A DNA stretch of 64,000 nucleotides from Canna indica (taxonomy: Eukaryota; Streptophyta; Magnoliopsida; Zingiberales; Cannaceae): the NCBI GenBank assembly GCA_034359265.1, contig CP136890.1:100279501-100343500 (forward strand), in the 5' to 3' direction. This document shows positions 1 through 13,100 of this stretch, one piece after another (positions within the stretch are counted from its first letter, which is position 1; each line of letters starts with the position of its first letter). Below the pieces are notes generated by a model. The model was not told the DNA's origin. It worked only from the letters and a program-made list of their open reading frames with translations, and ran no database searches. The translations under genes were made by a program, and so were the position numbers.

Positions 1-789
1 CACATTTTGCTAGGGTTCATGAGTAAAAACACTCATTATCATATATTTTTTGACAACTCATCGATGACGTGTCGTACTGTCAACTATTATCGTTAGCATC
101 GTTTGTCATGTTATTTTACCGTATCAAAAAAAGATATTTTCATATTAATTTTAATAATTTAAGAATATATTTGATCCAAATAAATTTTTAGGATCATTTT
201 TCAAATCTTTTACTGAAGTTCAAGGGTAAAAGAACATCTTTTCCCCTTATTATTTTGACCTAAAACATCAAAAGAAAGTCAAAGCCTTATCTTGATATTA
301 GAATAATACTTAATAATGATGGCACAAGAAATGGGACATTAATGTGGAAGCTAGTGCGTCTCTCACGCGTGCCATGCTTGATGATCACCACTTCTACGTA
401 GAATAATTTGTTTATATGGTGGGAGTTGTTGACCTATTTATTTTTTCGTTCTTCTTTCTCCACTTCAACCTCGGCCTCATTATCGTCAGATCCATTCCTG
501 CTTTACGATCCAACGGTCCTGGTGAAGTGAGACACTTGAAGCTAAGATTAGGTCACCTTCCGGAATTCATGCATGGGGTTGTTAGTGTGGTAGGTCGAAA
601 TTAAATGAATCGACCTATTTCTATTATTAGTTGCTATTTAAATAGACATCACATCTTCCTATAAAGAGAAATTTCCAATAAATTTGATCAACAATAAAAG
701 AAAGTTGTATAACATATATGTGCGAGTATTCAAGTACATAAATAATACTTGCAATATATACCGAGTAATTATCCAAAATTATAATTTGA
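1..789. other. AT-rich intergenic DNA, nothing recognised
   Basis: No reading frame here resembles a known protein and I see no RNA gene. The sequence is AT-rich and of mixed complexity. It lies upstream of the first foldback element and may be decayed transposon sequence. Confidence 0.4.
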
Positions 790-1453
790 ATATAAAATTT
801 CTTCAGATCCATAATATGGATCTCAATTTTCTTGAATTCATAATTAAATGATCAAAGTTTTAAATTTGTCCATCATTTCAAAACATGATTTCTTCTTTTA
901 CTAATTATTTTTTTTAACTCTTAAGTGATTTAAAATAAAATATTATTATTATTATTTATAATTTATTTATTTTTTAATAATTTATATTAATATTATAGTC
1001 GATAAAAATTTATTTTAGTGACTTATAATATTATTATTTTATTTTTAAATTATTTTAAAAAAAATTCAATTTTTTTTAAATACTTAAATTATATATTTAT
1101 TAAGTAAAATGCAACGTAAATTAATTTTTTAACAATTCGTGTAGTATTTTTTTTAGTGTAAAAATTTTTTAGTAGTCAATTTTTTTTAGTGCAAAAGTCT
1201 TTAAGTGCATAAATCGATAAAATAATATTATTATTAGTTACTAAAATAAATTTTTATCTATTATAATATTAATATAAATTATTAAAAAAATTATTATGAA
1301 TAATAATAAAAATATTTTATTTTGAGTCACTTAAAGACTCTTAGAAAAATCTTTAATTAGTAAACGTTTTGAAATAGAGGATAAATTCGAAACTTTGATA
1401 ATTTAGTTATGGATTCGAAAAAATCGAGATCCATATTATAAATCTAAAAAAAT
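790..1453. repeat. Foldback (palindromic) MITE-like element, about 660 bp
   Basis: The left arm (about 790-1030) reads as an imperfect reverse complement of the right arm (about 1235-1453). Landmarks present in both arms include AGATCCATAATATGGATCT (or a variant), the run TCAAAGTTT, and AAGTGA followed by an A-rich stretch. There is no coding capacity. Arms of more than 200 bp with no protein fit a non-autonomous foldback element. It resembles the elements at 22040-22430 and 36665-37044 in style. No clear target duplication was found. Confidence 0.7.
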
Positions 1454-1643
1454 CCCAATAATTGTTCATATATATTACCAAGCAGATCATCTGTTTGGAA
1501 TTAGTTATAATAATAATCACTGTATTATAAGTCTATCATCATTATGTTTTCATAATCAAGTTAATCATAGTTAAATGATAGGTTTTCGACCTTAATTTTA
1601 TTTTCGCTTAATTTATATAATATATATTATTTGTATTTTGTAG

Positions 1644-1936
1644 TACTCCCTTCGTTCCATAATAATTAATTTTTAAGATTTTTTTAAAATTTCATATTAA
1701 GTGACATTTAGATTTCCAATATAGTATTAATTTTTTTTTTTTATCAATTTTAATTTTTAATAAAAATTTATCCTATCAATGAAGTACAATAATAAAAGCA
1801 TGAAATTTAAGGATCACAATATAAGTAATTTAATAAAAAGAAAGAAAAAATTATTAAAAATTAAGTTATTAAATAGTGTTCTTAATCTATGTGCCAAAGT
1901 CTAAAAAATTACCTATTATGAAATCGAATGAAGTAC
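1644..1936. mobile_element. Stowaway-like MITE (Tc1/mariner type)
   Basis: The left end begins TACTCCCTTCGTTCCATAAT. The right end, read in reverse complement, begins TACTTCATTCGATTTCATAA. Ends of the CTCCCTTCGTTCC kind, a length of about 290 bp and TA at the borders are typical of plant Stowaway elements. No coding sequence. Confidence 0.65.
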
Positions 1937-2019
1937 TAATTATGAGCCGCAAGTAAGATATGCAATAAATCATTATGTAACTACTTTTAGATTATGGTTA
2001 CAATAGTTACGCAGACCGG

Positions 2020-2722
2020 TGAGCATGACTGGTTAATTAGCCCATTAATAATTTTTAAATTGATTCGTTAACATGATTTTTTAAAAATTATTAATTATAA
2101 ATTAATTTATTAACTTCGGTTGATCGATACTTCGATTTTAATTTTTACGATTCGATTAACCAATAATTTTTTGTTAATTAATAATTTTTTAACATATAAA
2201 AATAATAATATTATACAAATTACAAAGTCTATTTTAATTATTGAAAGTATTTTAAAATAAAAAAAAATACAAATCAAATATAATACTCATAAATAAAAAG
2301 TCGAAAGAATGATAATATTCACACAAATAATGGTAAGAATTGAATATATTCAGCACAAAATTTAAATCATTATATTATAATAGTTTAAAGACCTGTGAAT
2401 CATAATATTTATTTATATTTTAAAAAATAAATATAATTGATCAAATTTTAAAGAATAAAATATAACTTAAATATATTATTTTATATAAATTTTAGAGAAG
2501 AAAATATATAAAAAAATATTAGGAGTGTAAAATTAAAATATTATATATATAAACTGATTAGGTAGTCGTGTATCGAAGATTGATCGATACTCAAAAATTG
2601 TAATCGAAAATAAAAAATTTAAAAAATAAAAAACGAAACCGAAATGGTCAAATTCGTGTATTCGATTTCGAATCAGTTTTCCGTTTATCGAATTTTAGTT
2701 TTTTCCTTTTCTTTTCATCCCT
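2020..2722. mobile_element. Probable hAT-type MITE, one end recognisable
   Basis: The right end in reverse complement starts TAGGGATGAAAAG, followed by sequence repeatedly alternating CGAAT, CGGTTT and AAAT motifs. This is a common plant hAT MITE terminus. The left end was not placed with confidence, so the start is approximate. No protein is encoded. Confidence 0.4.
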
Positions 2723-3704
2723 AGTAATAATTGGAAAACAGTAGTCACGTGACTCACTCTTCAATAGTTCAAACTTCAATGAGGTAGGTTTTTATATAAA
2801 AAAAAATTAAAATACACTGAATGAGGTAGGTTCTAAAGCAGATGCAAAAGGAACCAAAAATAAAGTAGAGTTGAGGAAGCAGAGAAGCAGACGAGGACAA
2901 AAAGTTGGACTTCCTTTGACTCATCATTTCATCTACTCCTTCCACACAATTCTTGCACTGGGCAATCACTTCATAAATAGTATACATACAGTATATGCGG
3001 TAAATTCATTGTTCATATAATATATAGTGTATATATATACACGTGGTAAATTCAACAACCTGTGATCGAGTCCTTGTAAGTTCTCAGTTCCATTACTCTT
3101 ATCATCTTATGATATATTTATTTTATTAGATACGATAAAATTAGATTGAATAATAAAAGAGACATGAACGATTGAATATGATTATTTTAAATTTAATATA
3201 CATTAAATATATTTTATATTTTATATTTTTTTGTTCATATATTTTTTAATTTATGTATTAAATAAATAATAAATATTAATTTATTTTTTATCCTATCATC
3301 TTTTATCCTGGGCAGTAGGTTTATTTGCAACTTTCTTTCGAATCCGATTTTGATTTTCTTCATTTAAATTAAATTTGATAAAAAAATCTAGCAATCATAC
3401 TTAAAAAGTTTCATTTTTTTCACTTTTATTTAGTTGATATTTTACGTCAGGGTGGAATAATATGAAACAAGAGATCAGATAATAAATGGAGAAGAAGAAG
3501 AAGAGAGTTTTGCAATTCCAACAACCCCAACTAGAAAGACCTTCCCTTCCCTCTTATATTCCCTCAACACCTCTTCTTTCTCCATCTCGCAATCAACCTT
3601 CTCCGCTTCCAAACTTCCAGCAAAAGCAGCAGCTTACCTGAAACTTGAAAGCAGAAACAAAGAAGCAAATTGATCGAGGTGCATCTCTCTCTCTCTCTCT
3701 CACC
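2723..3704 (+). promoter_or_regulatory. Upstream and 5' untranslated region of the b561 gene
   Basis: About 1 kb of non-coding DNA precedes the b561 start codon. The last 220 bp become C/T-rich, and a CT microsatellite (about 3686-3700) ends directly before the CACC-ATG context at 3705. CT runs just upstream of the start codon are common in plant 5' leaders. A reading frame running upstream to 3645 in phase begins with TTG, not ATG, so it was not used as the start. No TATA box was assigned. Confidence 0.4.
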
Positions 3705-6110
3705 ATGAAGCCAACCATCATCTTCCTCTGCCTGTTCTTCTCACTTCTGTCGAACCAATCCAGAGCTCAAAATCAGAGCTGCGTCAGTGAGAGCTTCTCC
3801 AGCAACAGGCTCTACGCTTCCTGCAACTCCCTCCCCTACCTCGGCGCCTCCCTCCACTGGAACTACCACCCTTCCAATGGAACAGCCGAGATCGCCTTCC
3901 GCGCGCCGCAGTCCGCCTCCGGCTGGGTCGCGTGGGCCATCAACCCCAACGGCAGCGGCATGATCGGCGCCAACACCTTCCTCGCCTTCCCGGGCTCCGG
4001 CGGCGGCGTCAAGGTGTACACCACCACGTTCTCCAGCTACGCGGTGCAGGCGAGCGACGTCAAGGACGGGAGCTTGGCCTTCGCGGTGTACAGCAAGCAG
4101 GCGGAGTACGCGAACGGGTATTACACCATTTACGCGACGCTGGCGCTGCCGAGCAACAAGACGAAGGTGAGCACGGTGTGGCAGGCGTCGACGCAGCTGC
4201 AGAACGGAGTGCCCTTCGGCCATGGAACCGGCGACAACGAGTTGTCCAAGACTAGTCTCGATTTCCTCTCCGGCGAGTCAGTGTCCGTCGGTGACAATTC
4301 GAGGCTTCACCGCAAGAATGTAAGTTGTATAGTTTGTACCTTGTTGATGGTTTCTTTTTCCATCCTTTTCTCTCAAATTTATCTGCTATCATATATAGAT
4401 TTCAATTCTTTGAAAAGGGAGAGGGGAAGGGAAGGAAGGGGAAAGGGTTTTCCTCGTTCTTATGAATATGAAAGTAAAGATGGGTATTTTCCTAACAGCA
4501 TAAGATTTTAAGAAAAGTGGTCATCTAATCAAATCCAACACCTGCATTTGGAAGGGAGAGGAAATTATTTTCCTTCATGCCATCTAAATCGATGTTTTCA
4601 GAAGAAAAAAAGATTACTGAATCCCTCTATTCCTCTGCAATTTGTATTCAATTGATTTGAATCATATCAACTCTCTTTTAATCATCTGTTGTCACTAATT
4701 CAACTCATGCACCTCTCTTAATGAGCCTTCAAATATCTCCCCAGAAGTAAAAAGAACAAGCTTTTTGATCTCCTAGCAGAAGGATAAAGAAATGCCTCTA
4801 AGATGGCAATATATTGCTCCTAACATCTTCTTCCAAATGAATCACATGAAACACTTCTTGATTACTACATATTTTAATTGAGTTGCAGATCCATGGCATA
4901 CTGAATGCTATAAGTTGGGGAGCTTTGATGCCTCTTGGAGCCATCATTGCAAGGTATGTGAAGGTGTTCAAGTCAGCTGATCCTGCTTGGTTCTATCTCC
5001 ATGTTACTTGCCAATTCTCAGCATACATAATTGGTGTTGCTGGATGGGGACTCGGCCTTAAGCTTGGCAGTGAGTCTATAGGAATCACATACCACGAACA
5101 CCGAGACATCGCAATTGCTCTCTTCTGCCTTGCCACAGTTCAGGTAATCCTTCAGATGCTTAACATTTTTTTCTTTATAAATATCAAAGCTTCATAGTAA
5201 TCTTTTGGTCTAATCTGAGGTTCCCAGTATAAAAACTAATTACCATGATGAATATAAACCTGAAAACTCTTTGAACAATTGTCACCATTTCTCTGTTGCT
5301 GAACACTCAAATTAGTTCATTCTCTTTATTCAGCAACATATAAATTGTAGTGTGAGCAGAAGCTGTGCTCCTCAGTGTTTTAGTCAGCCAACTCCGAGCT
5401 GATGTAGAGATAAAATAATACTATCTTTTGTACCTGTCATTTGAAATGACAGGTTGAATTTTTTGGAATTTGGACTTTGAAGATTATGATTTGATAATTA
5501 CTTATGACATTAACAAACTGTTTTAGTGAATTGATCACTAGCAAACCATATTCATTTAGCTGATTCAAGGTGATGAGAACAAAATAAATAAATATTTAAT
5601 TGCCATTTTAGCTAGGAGGATATATTGACTGATGACATCATCAAGAAGGCGCCTTTGCATTGTTTATAAGTTCAAATATATTTCCATGTACTAATGGTTC
5701 TGCAAGGGATGACGCTGCAATTTACCCTGTGTAATAAAAACCAAGAGGGAATTAGATTCAATCAAGACTAAAGAATTGTTTTGGCTTTGCAGGTGTTTGC
5801 ATTGCTTCTGAGGCCCAACAAGGACCATAAATACAGGATCTACTGGAATGTCTACCACCACACAGTTGGATACAGCATCATAATCTTGAGTGTTGTGAAC
5901 ATCTTCAAAGGCTTTGACATCCTGGAGCCTGTCAAGAAGTGGAAGCATGCTTACACTGGTATTCTCGTGACACTTGCAAGCGTTGCGCTGGCTCTTGAAC
6001 TCATCACATGGGTTATAGTTCTAAAGAGAAGATCAAGGAGCTCGGAGAAGTCCCACCATGGTGCTAATGGTGCTCATGGTTATGTTTTCAGCCACAATCA
6101 AGTAGTGTAG
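3705..6110 (+). CDS. Cytochrome b561 and DOMON domain-containing protein
   Basis: Three exons (3705-4319, 4889-5143, 5793-6110; all GT-AG, phase 0) encode 395 residues, a normal family length. Residues 1-22 form a signal peptide. Residues about 45-165 are a DOMON domain; Met86 and His173 sit where AIR12-type DOMON proteins bind haem b. Residues about 207-375 are a b561 core with five clear membrane segments and histidines at 207, 243, 274/276 and 312/313 as candidate haem ligands. The C-terminus is basic and then Gly/His-rich. Such proteins are thought to pass electrons across the plasma membrane, linked to ascorbate and apoplastic redox. ATG 3705 was chosen because it starts the signal peptide. 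Exon 1 is far more GC-rich than exons 2-3. The family is confident; the exact in vivo substrate is not known. Confidence 0.93.
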
Positions 6111-6447
6111 AACTGTAGATGATAATGTAACTTGTTTTGTAGAGTATCAGGAAGAAGAGATCTCTTTGCTATTACGATTGGTTGTAGGGATATACATAGA
6201 AGAGAAATGGTGTTAGGCTGTTAGAGCTTTTTTTTCTGGCAAAGAGATGTATGCTTGTGCTTGACTTTTAGGCTACATTTTCTCTCCTTTTCTCCCTTCT
6301 CTTTTTCTTTTAGCTTTTGCTTCTTCAAACTATGCATCCATGTATTGTTTTCTTTTCATATATAATATGGTATGCTGCATATTGAGGAATTCTTCTAATT
6401 CTTACTTGCAATTGTTCTACCAATTCCCTGTATATGGTGTTCTTGAT

Positions 6448-6640
6448 CATGGGCGAAGCCAGGAAATTATATCAGGAGGGGCAAAATATAAAATTGCATA
6501 TCACGAGAGCAATTATATAGCAAAAAAATATTTTTAGAGGGGGCAAATATAAGTAAATACTAATATATATAATATATATTAATATATAAATTCAATTGAT
6601 GTACCAATATCAGAGGGGGCTAAATTTTGTTTATTTACTT
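6448..6640. mobile_element. hAT MITE relic
   Basis: Begins near ATGGGCGAAGCCAGG and contains GAGGGGGCAAATAT and AGAGGGGGCTAAATTT blocks like those of the complete MITE at 46829-47015. The right terminus with GCTCCGCC is missing, so this is a truncated copy lying just 3' of the b561 gene. Confidence 0.45.
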
Positions 6641-8780
6641 GATTTTGGAATATGATTCTACCACGTTAATTTGTCAATTACTCAATCAGATCAGATCACC
6701 ATGGGACATGTTGGAATTTGACATCTTGTATAAGGCATAGTGTTGTCATTGGTGCTCACCTTTAGAGGACAAAGCACACAAAATTTTTTTTGAGGAAAAA
6801 AAAGGAGCCCTAAAAAGCAAAATAACCACAGAAAGCAGGCTAGTTGTAGAGGTTGAGAAAGCTGGCAGGCTTCATAGCCAAGAGTCCGTAGAAGCACTGC
6901 TTTGGAAGCAACGGTCGTTTCTTTCATACCAAATGAACCAGCACCATATGAGAAGGAGACGAAACTTCAGCTGATATTTTTTCCCCTGACAAAGCACACA
7001 ACTGATTTGAGTTTCTTTTTCTTTTTATTTAACTTTAATTGATAGGTGAGCTTATGGTCCCAAAGGTTATCATCATTTCTTGTTTTCCTTTTGAATAGTG
7101 TTCTTTAGTCATTTTCTGATTCATTTTAACCTACCCATTCAAATCAATGCTTTTTTGCTTTACATTTGCTTAGTCTTCATTCTTTCAGCCTTTAATTTGG
7201 CAGGGAAAGCTGCAAGAGGATGCCTCAATCAAAATGAAGATAAATGGTTACCAATAATGGAGGCGAATGTGTACCATTAGAGCACTGAATGAGACAAACA
7301 GCAGGTGGAGGATCACAAACTGAGAATAAACAAAGCACAACATGCTTTCAATCCTCAAGAAAGAAAATAGAATCACACTGATAACTACATGTGGCTGATC
7401 AATTTTAGTTTAAAGCAATATATATGAACCAATTTGCTTTGATTAATGATGCAAGAATGATAGGATAATGCGAATTAATAGAAAAGATACGTTATTGTGT
7501 GCTTATGAAAAACTCTAATTAATAATTCGACATGAATAGCTTTAATAAATAGCACTTAAAGCACCTATTCTTTAAGCCAAATCCCCTAATGGGATATGCA
7601 TAATACTTTACACAAACTAGTAGTTAGTGGTAGATGCAGTCAAAGTTCCTTTTGAAAAGCATTCTGCACACAGTTGAGTTTTCCCCCAAGAATTGAATTT
7701 AACATCCAATTAAAAGTTGAATTGGGCAATTTTAAATTCTACTCCTAAAAGGCATGCTCCTCTCTAGTGCTATCTGATGGCTGAGCAAGCAGTGGAGATA
7801 TTGCAGAAGATATCTCTATCACCATGGCACTTAAGCCATTTAATAATTTCTGATATTTTTAGAGACAGAGTCCTGCCAAGTTCTCATAGGATAAGGTAGC
7901 TTTCCAGAATGAGATGAGACTTATTGATGCTATCCCTCATTTGATATGGAATATATTGAGTTAGGATTGATAAAAGTTGATAGCAAATAACACAATACAA
8001 TACAAATTTAACTATTTTTGTGCTTTATGTAATCTTATTCCGTGGCGACAAATTTATGACAAAGAAAATTAGTGAGACAATGTGTTTTACACAAGTAAAT
8101 TGTTTGACTCATTTATATAAAAGCATATATATACTTAGTCGTCACCTTAATCATAATTATATAACTTAAAATAAAGCAAATCCTATTATTCTAATTCATT
8201 TCTTGTTACTATTCAAATTGAACATGAAATGAAAAAAAAGTTAGATTCTTAAAAAGATTTATTTTATCGTTAAAATGGTTAGATTATCTAAATTATTTGA
8301 CAATCTTGTATACTTATATTGTATTAACAGTGTCCCATAGACTCATTAGTTTATTTTGGATCAATTAAATCGAATTAAATAGTGTCATATAGTAATATAA
8401 TAGAACACAAATATTAAATGTGTTATGCTTATGCATGTCATGTTATTTGCGTAATAAACGCATCGTATTTGCATATTAAATTTTGACGTATTTAATTAAT
8501 CACGATGTATTTGTATTTAAATTAATCATATTTTATATCGTTCACAAATTTATGATCCACCAACATAAATTGTCAATCATGAACAAAATTTTTTGACAAG
8601 TAAAACCAAAGATTAAGAAACAAAAATTAAGAACATGGAAGAAAGTTTAGCGCCATCGACTAACATCAAAAATAATTTATAGTTAACTATTATATCAACT
8701 TGATTGACACCTTCCCATGTATCCAAATAGAAGCGTAAAAAAGAAACAAATTCCTTGTGGTGTTTATATATATTTAATAG
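6641..8780. other. Intergenic DNA between convergent genes, nothing assigned
   Basis: This lies between the 3' ends of the b561 (+) and MO25-like (-) genes. The part from about 6690 to 7900 is less AT-rich and of higher complexity than its flanks, but no frame resembles a known protein. The part from 7930 to 8780 is AT-rich. Confidence 0.4.
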
Positions 8781-9538
8781 GGAGAAGCGCAGATTAATTT
8801 GGTCTTATAAATTTTTAATTTTTTGAACTTTGATCTTATAAATTTTATTTTGGTATTTTCAATCCTATAAATTTGCTCTGTAGTATAGATTTGATCCTAT
8901 CCGTGACGGTCGGTTAACTCTCCGTTAATGTGGACTAACGCAGTTCATACACGTTGACATATTTAGTTCTATAAATTTTATTTCGAAATTTTCAATCCTA
9001 TATATTTGTCCCGTAGAACAGATTTGGTCCTATATGTTTGCTCCATAGCACAAATTTAGTCCTATTTGTGATGGTCCATTAACCCTCCGTCCATGAAAAA
9101 ATAAACGACATAATGTCCATGTTGACGGGTTAATAGACTGTCGTGGATAAGACCAAATCTATATAATAGACCAGATAGATTTGATCCGTAACATATATAA
9201 GTTTGCTTCGTAACATAGATTTGATCATATTCATGACAGTCCATTAACTCCGTCAATATGAACATAACGCCATTTTTTCTAGGATAGAAAGTTAATAGAC
9301 CATCACGAATATAATCGAATTTATGCTATAAGACAAATATGTTGGATCAAAATTTGTACTACGGGGCAAATATATAAGACCAAATCTGTGCTACGTTGCA
9401 AACATATAACAGACCGTCACGGATAGGACTAAATTTGTACTACAGAGCAAACTTATATGACCGAAAATATCAAAATGATACTTATAGGACCAAAGTCCAA
9501 AAAAATAAAAATTTATAAAACCAAATCCGCACTTCTCT
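8781..9538. repeat. Large foldback element, about 760 bp
   Basis: The left end reads GAGAAGCGCAGATTAATTTG. The right end in reverse complement reads GAGAAGTGCGGATTTGGTTT. The two arms stay complementary for some 200 bp, sharing TTTGCTCTGTAGTA, ATCCGTGACGGTC and TCCTATAAG motifs. Inner segments repeat the same TTTGGTCCTAT phrases in both directions. Possible target duplication TTTAATA on both sides. No coding sequence. Confidence 0.75.
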
Positions 9539-10151
9539 AATGTTTAATATATTAACCTACAAATCTAATTATTTGCAAACTTATGTTAGCCTGAGTGCGA
9601 AGAGATGCGTTTTTCTGTGCCAATTCAAGTGGCCTTAGTAATATCATTACCGGAATCAGATTGTTCTAATTGATATTGTAAGTGATAACATTAATTGAAT
9701 CAGGTTGTCACTTTCGTATTCTGACCTAAATGAGTCTTAACTCCTCTATTGATGTCATGCATTTATATCTTTCTGATTTTTGGAAAAATAAAAAACCATT
9801 TGCAAGACTTGTGTCCAAATTAAATTAAGAAAACTTAAATCAAACTAAAACGAAAAAAAATTGGCAAGCCAAGTTGAGATATTTAAAAATTAAGGACCCA
9901 AAGGCCAAACTAAAAGTTGCCTTATATAATATCGAAATATACTTTCCAGAGCATATAAAATTGACTTCTGAATAAGCATATAGCTTAAATGACAAAATAG
10001 CAAGCATAATCAAATTGCTTGTACAGTTGTACTTCAAGGCCGCCCCCCTTTTCCATAAATACATAACTTTGTTCATGCAGAAGATGTGAGACCACGTAAA
10101 CAGTGTCATCCCAAACTAATATTCTAACTTTACAGCAGCGAAAAAACTTCA

Positions 10152-13100
10152 TTAAGATGCGTTCTCCTTTTTTAGAGATTGTATCTCTCTAACAACTTGG
10201 GCTTTGTCTGATTCGAATTGTTCGTCCTCTGTAGAAAAACATTGATTAATCAGTTTCATGTTCAGTCTTCAACTGAAACAGTCCATCAAATAAGAATGGA
10301 AATCTTTGGACGGTTCACACAGAAAGTTATGCACAGTTCGACAACAATGCAAGTACAATGGAAGAACTAACCTTTGTCTATTTTGAAGTCCTTGAAAAAC
10401 CGGAGAAGCTTGTCTCTGTTGGTGACTAGTATGCTTGTAATCTCAGGTGGCTTATTTTGATTAGCAGCAAACAACTAAGATTTTAAAAATGAATACATAA
10501 GTTCAACAGATGGTGTGTCCAAATATGCAGAGAGAGAGAGAATGTACCTTAAATACATGGAATGCCTCTATTTGGATATTCTTACTAGATTCCTGTACCA
10601 GAAAAGAAGTTGGTGACTTAGGGTTGCTAAAGGTTTGTGAGCGCATATATATGATTCTGTAATTGTAGTGTATATCTCATATAGACTTCTGAAACAAATC
10701 ACACTATTATGTATTACACTTGATGACTCTATGCAGTTAAGGATGGATGCATGTAGCATACTATGTTTTGACCCATGCAACAAACTCCGACACAAAATGA
10801 TTCTTGATCCAAGGTGAAATTGACATCTAATATTACAAATAGCACCTAAACTAAACAAGAACAAATCTTTAAAAAAATTGTTTTTCTTGATGATATCAAA
10901 TATTACCCTTTGAAGCATACTTTGATATCAAATGTTGTCTGTCCTACTTTCACCTCAGAGAACACATATCATAATGGGTATTTAAAGTAACAACTATCAT
11001 AAAGTGGGAAGTAATCAGTCACTTTTAAGATGAAAATTTTGCAAAATTTTTAAAAACAATGAAGAATTAAGCAAGGGCAATGTATTAAACATGCACCATG
11101 AAAAATAGGAAGAGCAGAAAACAATTTCAGAATGAAAAGTGAACAACAAGAAGGGTTTGTTAGAGACATCATCAAAGGGGAAGATATATAGGATCAAATA
11201 AAAGTGAGATGCATCTACCTTCTAGTCTAGAGATTTCAAAACAACCTTCACTGGATATCAAAAACCAAAATTAACTCTAAGATCTAGGTTCATAAAAATT
11301 ATGTTTCAAAGTTCTCTAATATGACTTTAGAAAGCAACAAGAAGAATTTAAATTACGTATAATTGTCGGTCAAATAAACTTCATATAGGAAACCAGCAAA
11401 TAATAAAACTTGAGGTAAACAAACATATTACAGTAAAATAAAGACAGGATTTACCATACCCTGAGAAGATTCATTAGAATCATAAGGTTATCCTTGGAAC
11501 TAACATAGCGTACCATAACTGCAGAATTTGACCTGTCTAGCAACATATCTCCCAAAAGCTGCAAAAAGCATAGTACAAGTTCAAGAAAAATGTGGTGTGA
11601 CAATGGATAGTAGCAAACTACTACTCCATTAGAGAAATCAGATTTTTTCCAAGGTTCCTAAGACATCAAATGATTATCTCATTAGCAGCATTTGTTATTC
11701 TTCAATCTACAGTCTGTTAGAATTCCAAATGAAATACCTTGATAGCTTGCCTTCTTGTGATGTAATTGGCGGATGACAGCAGCCTTGAATTGAATTCTGC
11801 AAAGAACTGTAACAAAAAATAGTTGCAAAAAGAACATTAAAAAGAGTTGACATAAGAAACTCAGATATTACTAAGAAGAAAGTGCTTGTCCCTGGGTCCT
11901 AGGAGTGCTCGCCTCTATCAAGAATCCTTATATATAATCAGAAAGACAATGGTAATATCAGTAGAACAGCACAGAAATCTAGGAGCACATCTCAATCAGA
12001 ACACTAAGAAATATGTCTATTATAGTCTGTTTAGACTAGGATCATTAAATGGCTTGGCTTCAACCCATCACCATAGACATGTTAACTTACATCACAACTA
12101 TAGTGAGAATACACCAACGACAGTAACAAGTTAGCCAATTTCATAGCATAATCATAATGAGAATAGAAGTGAAAACAGTTATGTAAAAAATAATTTGGCC
12201 GGAAAAAAATATAATTGGATTATTAATTTACAATACAGACTATTCATTGACTAATTCATAACCTAGAAAAGATCTAAAAGTTCAAGCTAATTGAAAGCAC
12301 GGAGACACCATGTAAATTGCACATGTCACAAGTTACTGAAGGAAAGATATAGCTCATCAATTATATCCAAAATGTATTTGTAATTAATGTGATTGTCTAA
12401 GAGTTCAATGAATAAGAAAGTCAAGTTAATAGTCATCCATATGTTTCATAGCTTTTATCACTTCACCAGAAATAAAGCTGCAGTGCGGAAGGTAACCACT
12501 TACCCAATCATAATTCTTTGATAGGAATTCAGCTACAGTTGATTTATGCCTCGTCAAAAGCTCCTGAATTGCAATTAAGAATTAGCTTCAGAGTGTATGC
12601 TAATTGAAAGTACCATGAGCAAGAAAACGAAGAACTTCCAAATAAAAAATACTCCAAAACAGTATGATGAAGCTCAGTTGCTTATTCTTGAGTTAAAAGA
12701 TTTAAAAACATTGATATGGTATATTTTACTTTGTTAGCAGAAATAACAGGCTTTTCAGGCATAAAACTCTGGCTATAAAGTGGTCTCTCTATTTTCCTCT
12801 TGATAATAGTTGACTATTGCTTTCCAAGAAAATATAAACAGAATTCAATTAACAATTAACAGAAGTATGAGTAGCATTGAAAAGAATAGATGCTAAAACG
12901 GTAGGTTGACCTTAAAGGTTGCAGCGGCATCTGATGCAATGTCGAAATTTGGAAGCTGAATATAGTCAAAGAATTTTTTCATGTGTTCAGACTCTAGAAC
13001 ATACCTGCAAAATAAAGAGTTCAAGAACTAAACACTTTTTCCAACAAGCAGAATCTAGTTTGATAGTCTGTGGAGCTTTGAAGAAAAATCATATACCATG

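Noticed and set aside
3645..3704. N-terminal extension of the b561 protein
   Set aside because: It begins with TTG, not ATG, and would bury the signal peptide.
3741..4255. Long antisense and alternate frames within b561 exon 1
   Set aside because: Shadows of a GC-rich exon; no domain resemblance.
6691..6927. 78-codon open frame on the minus strand downstream of the b561 gene
   Set aside because: Cys/Leu-rich and not recognised; no splice sites or promoter support it.
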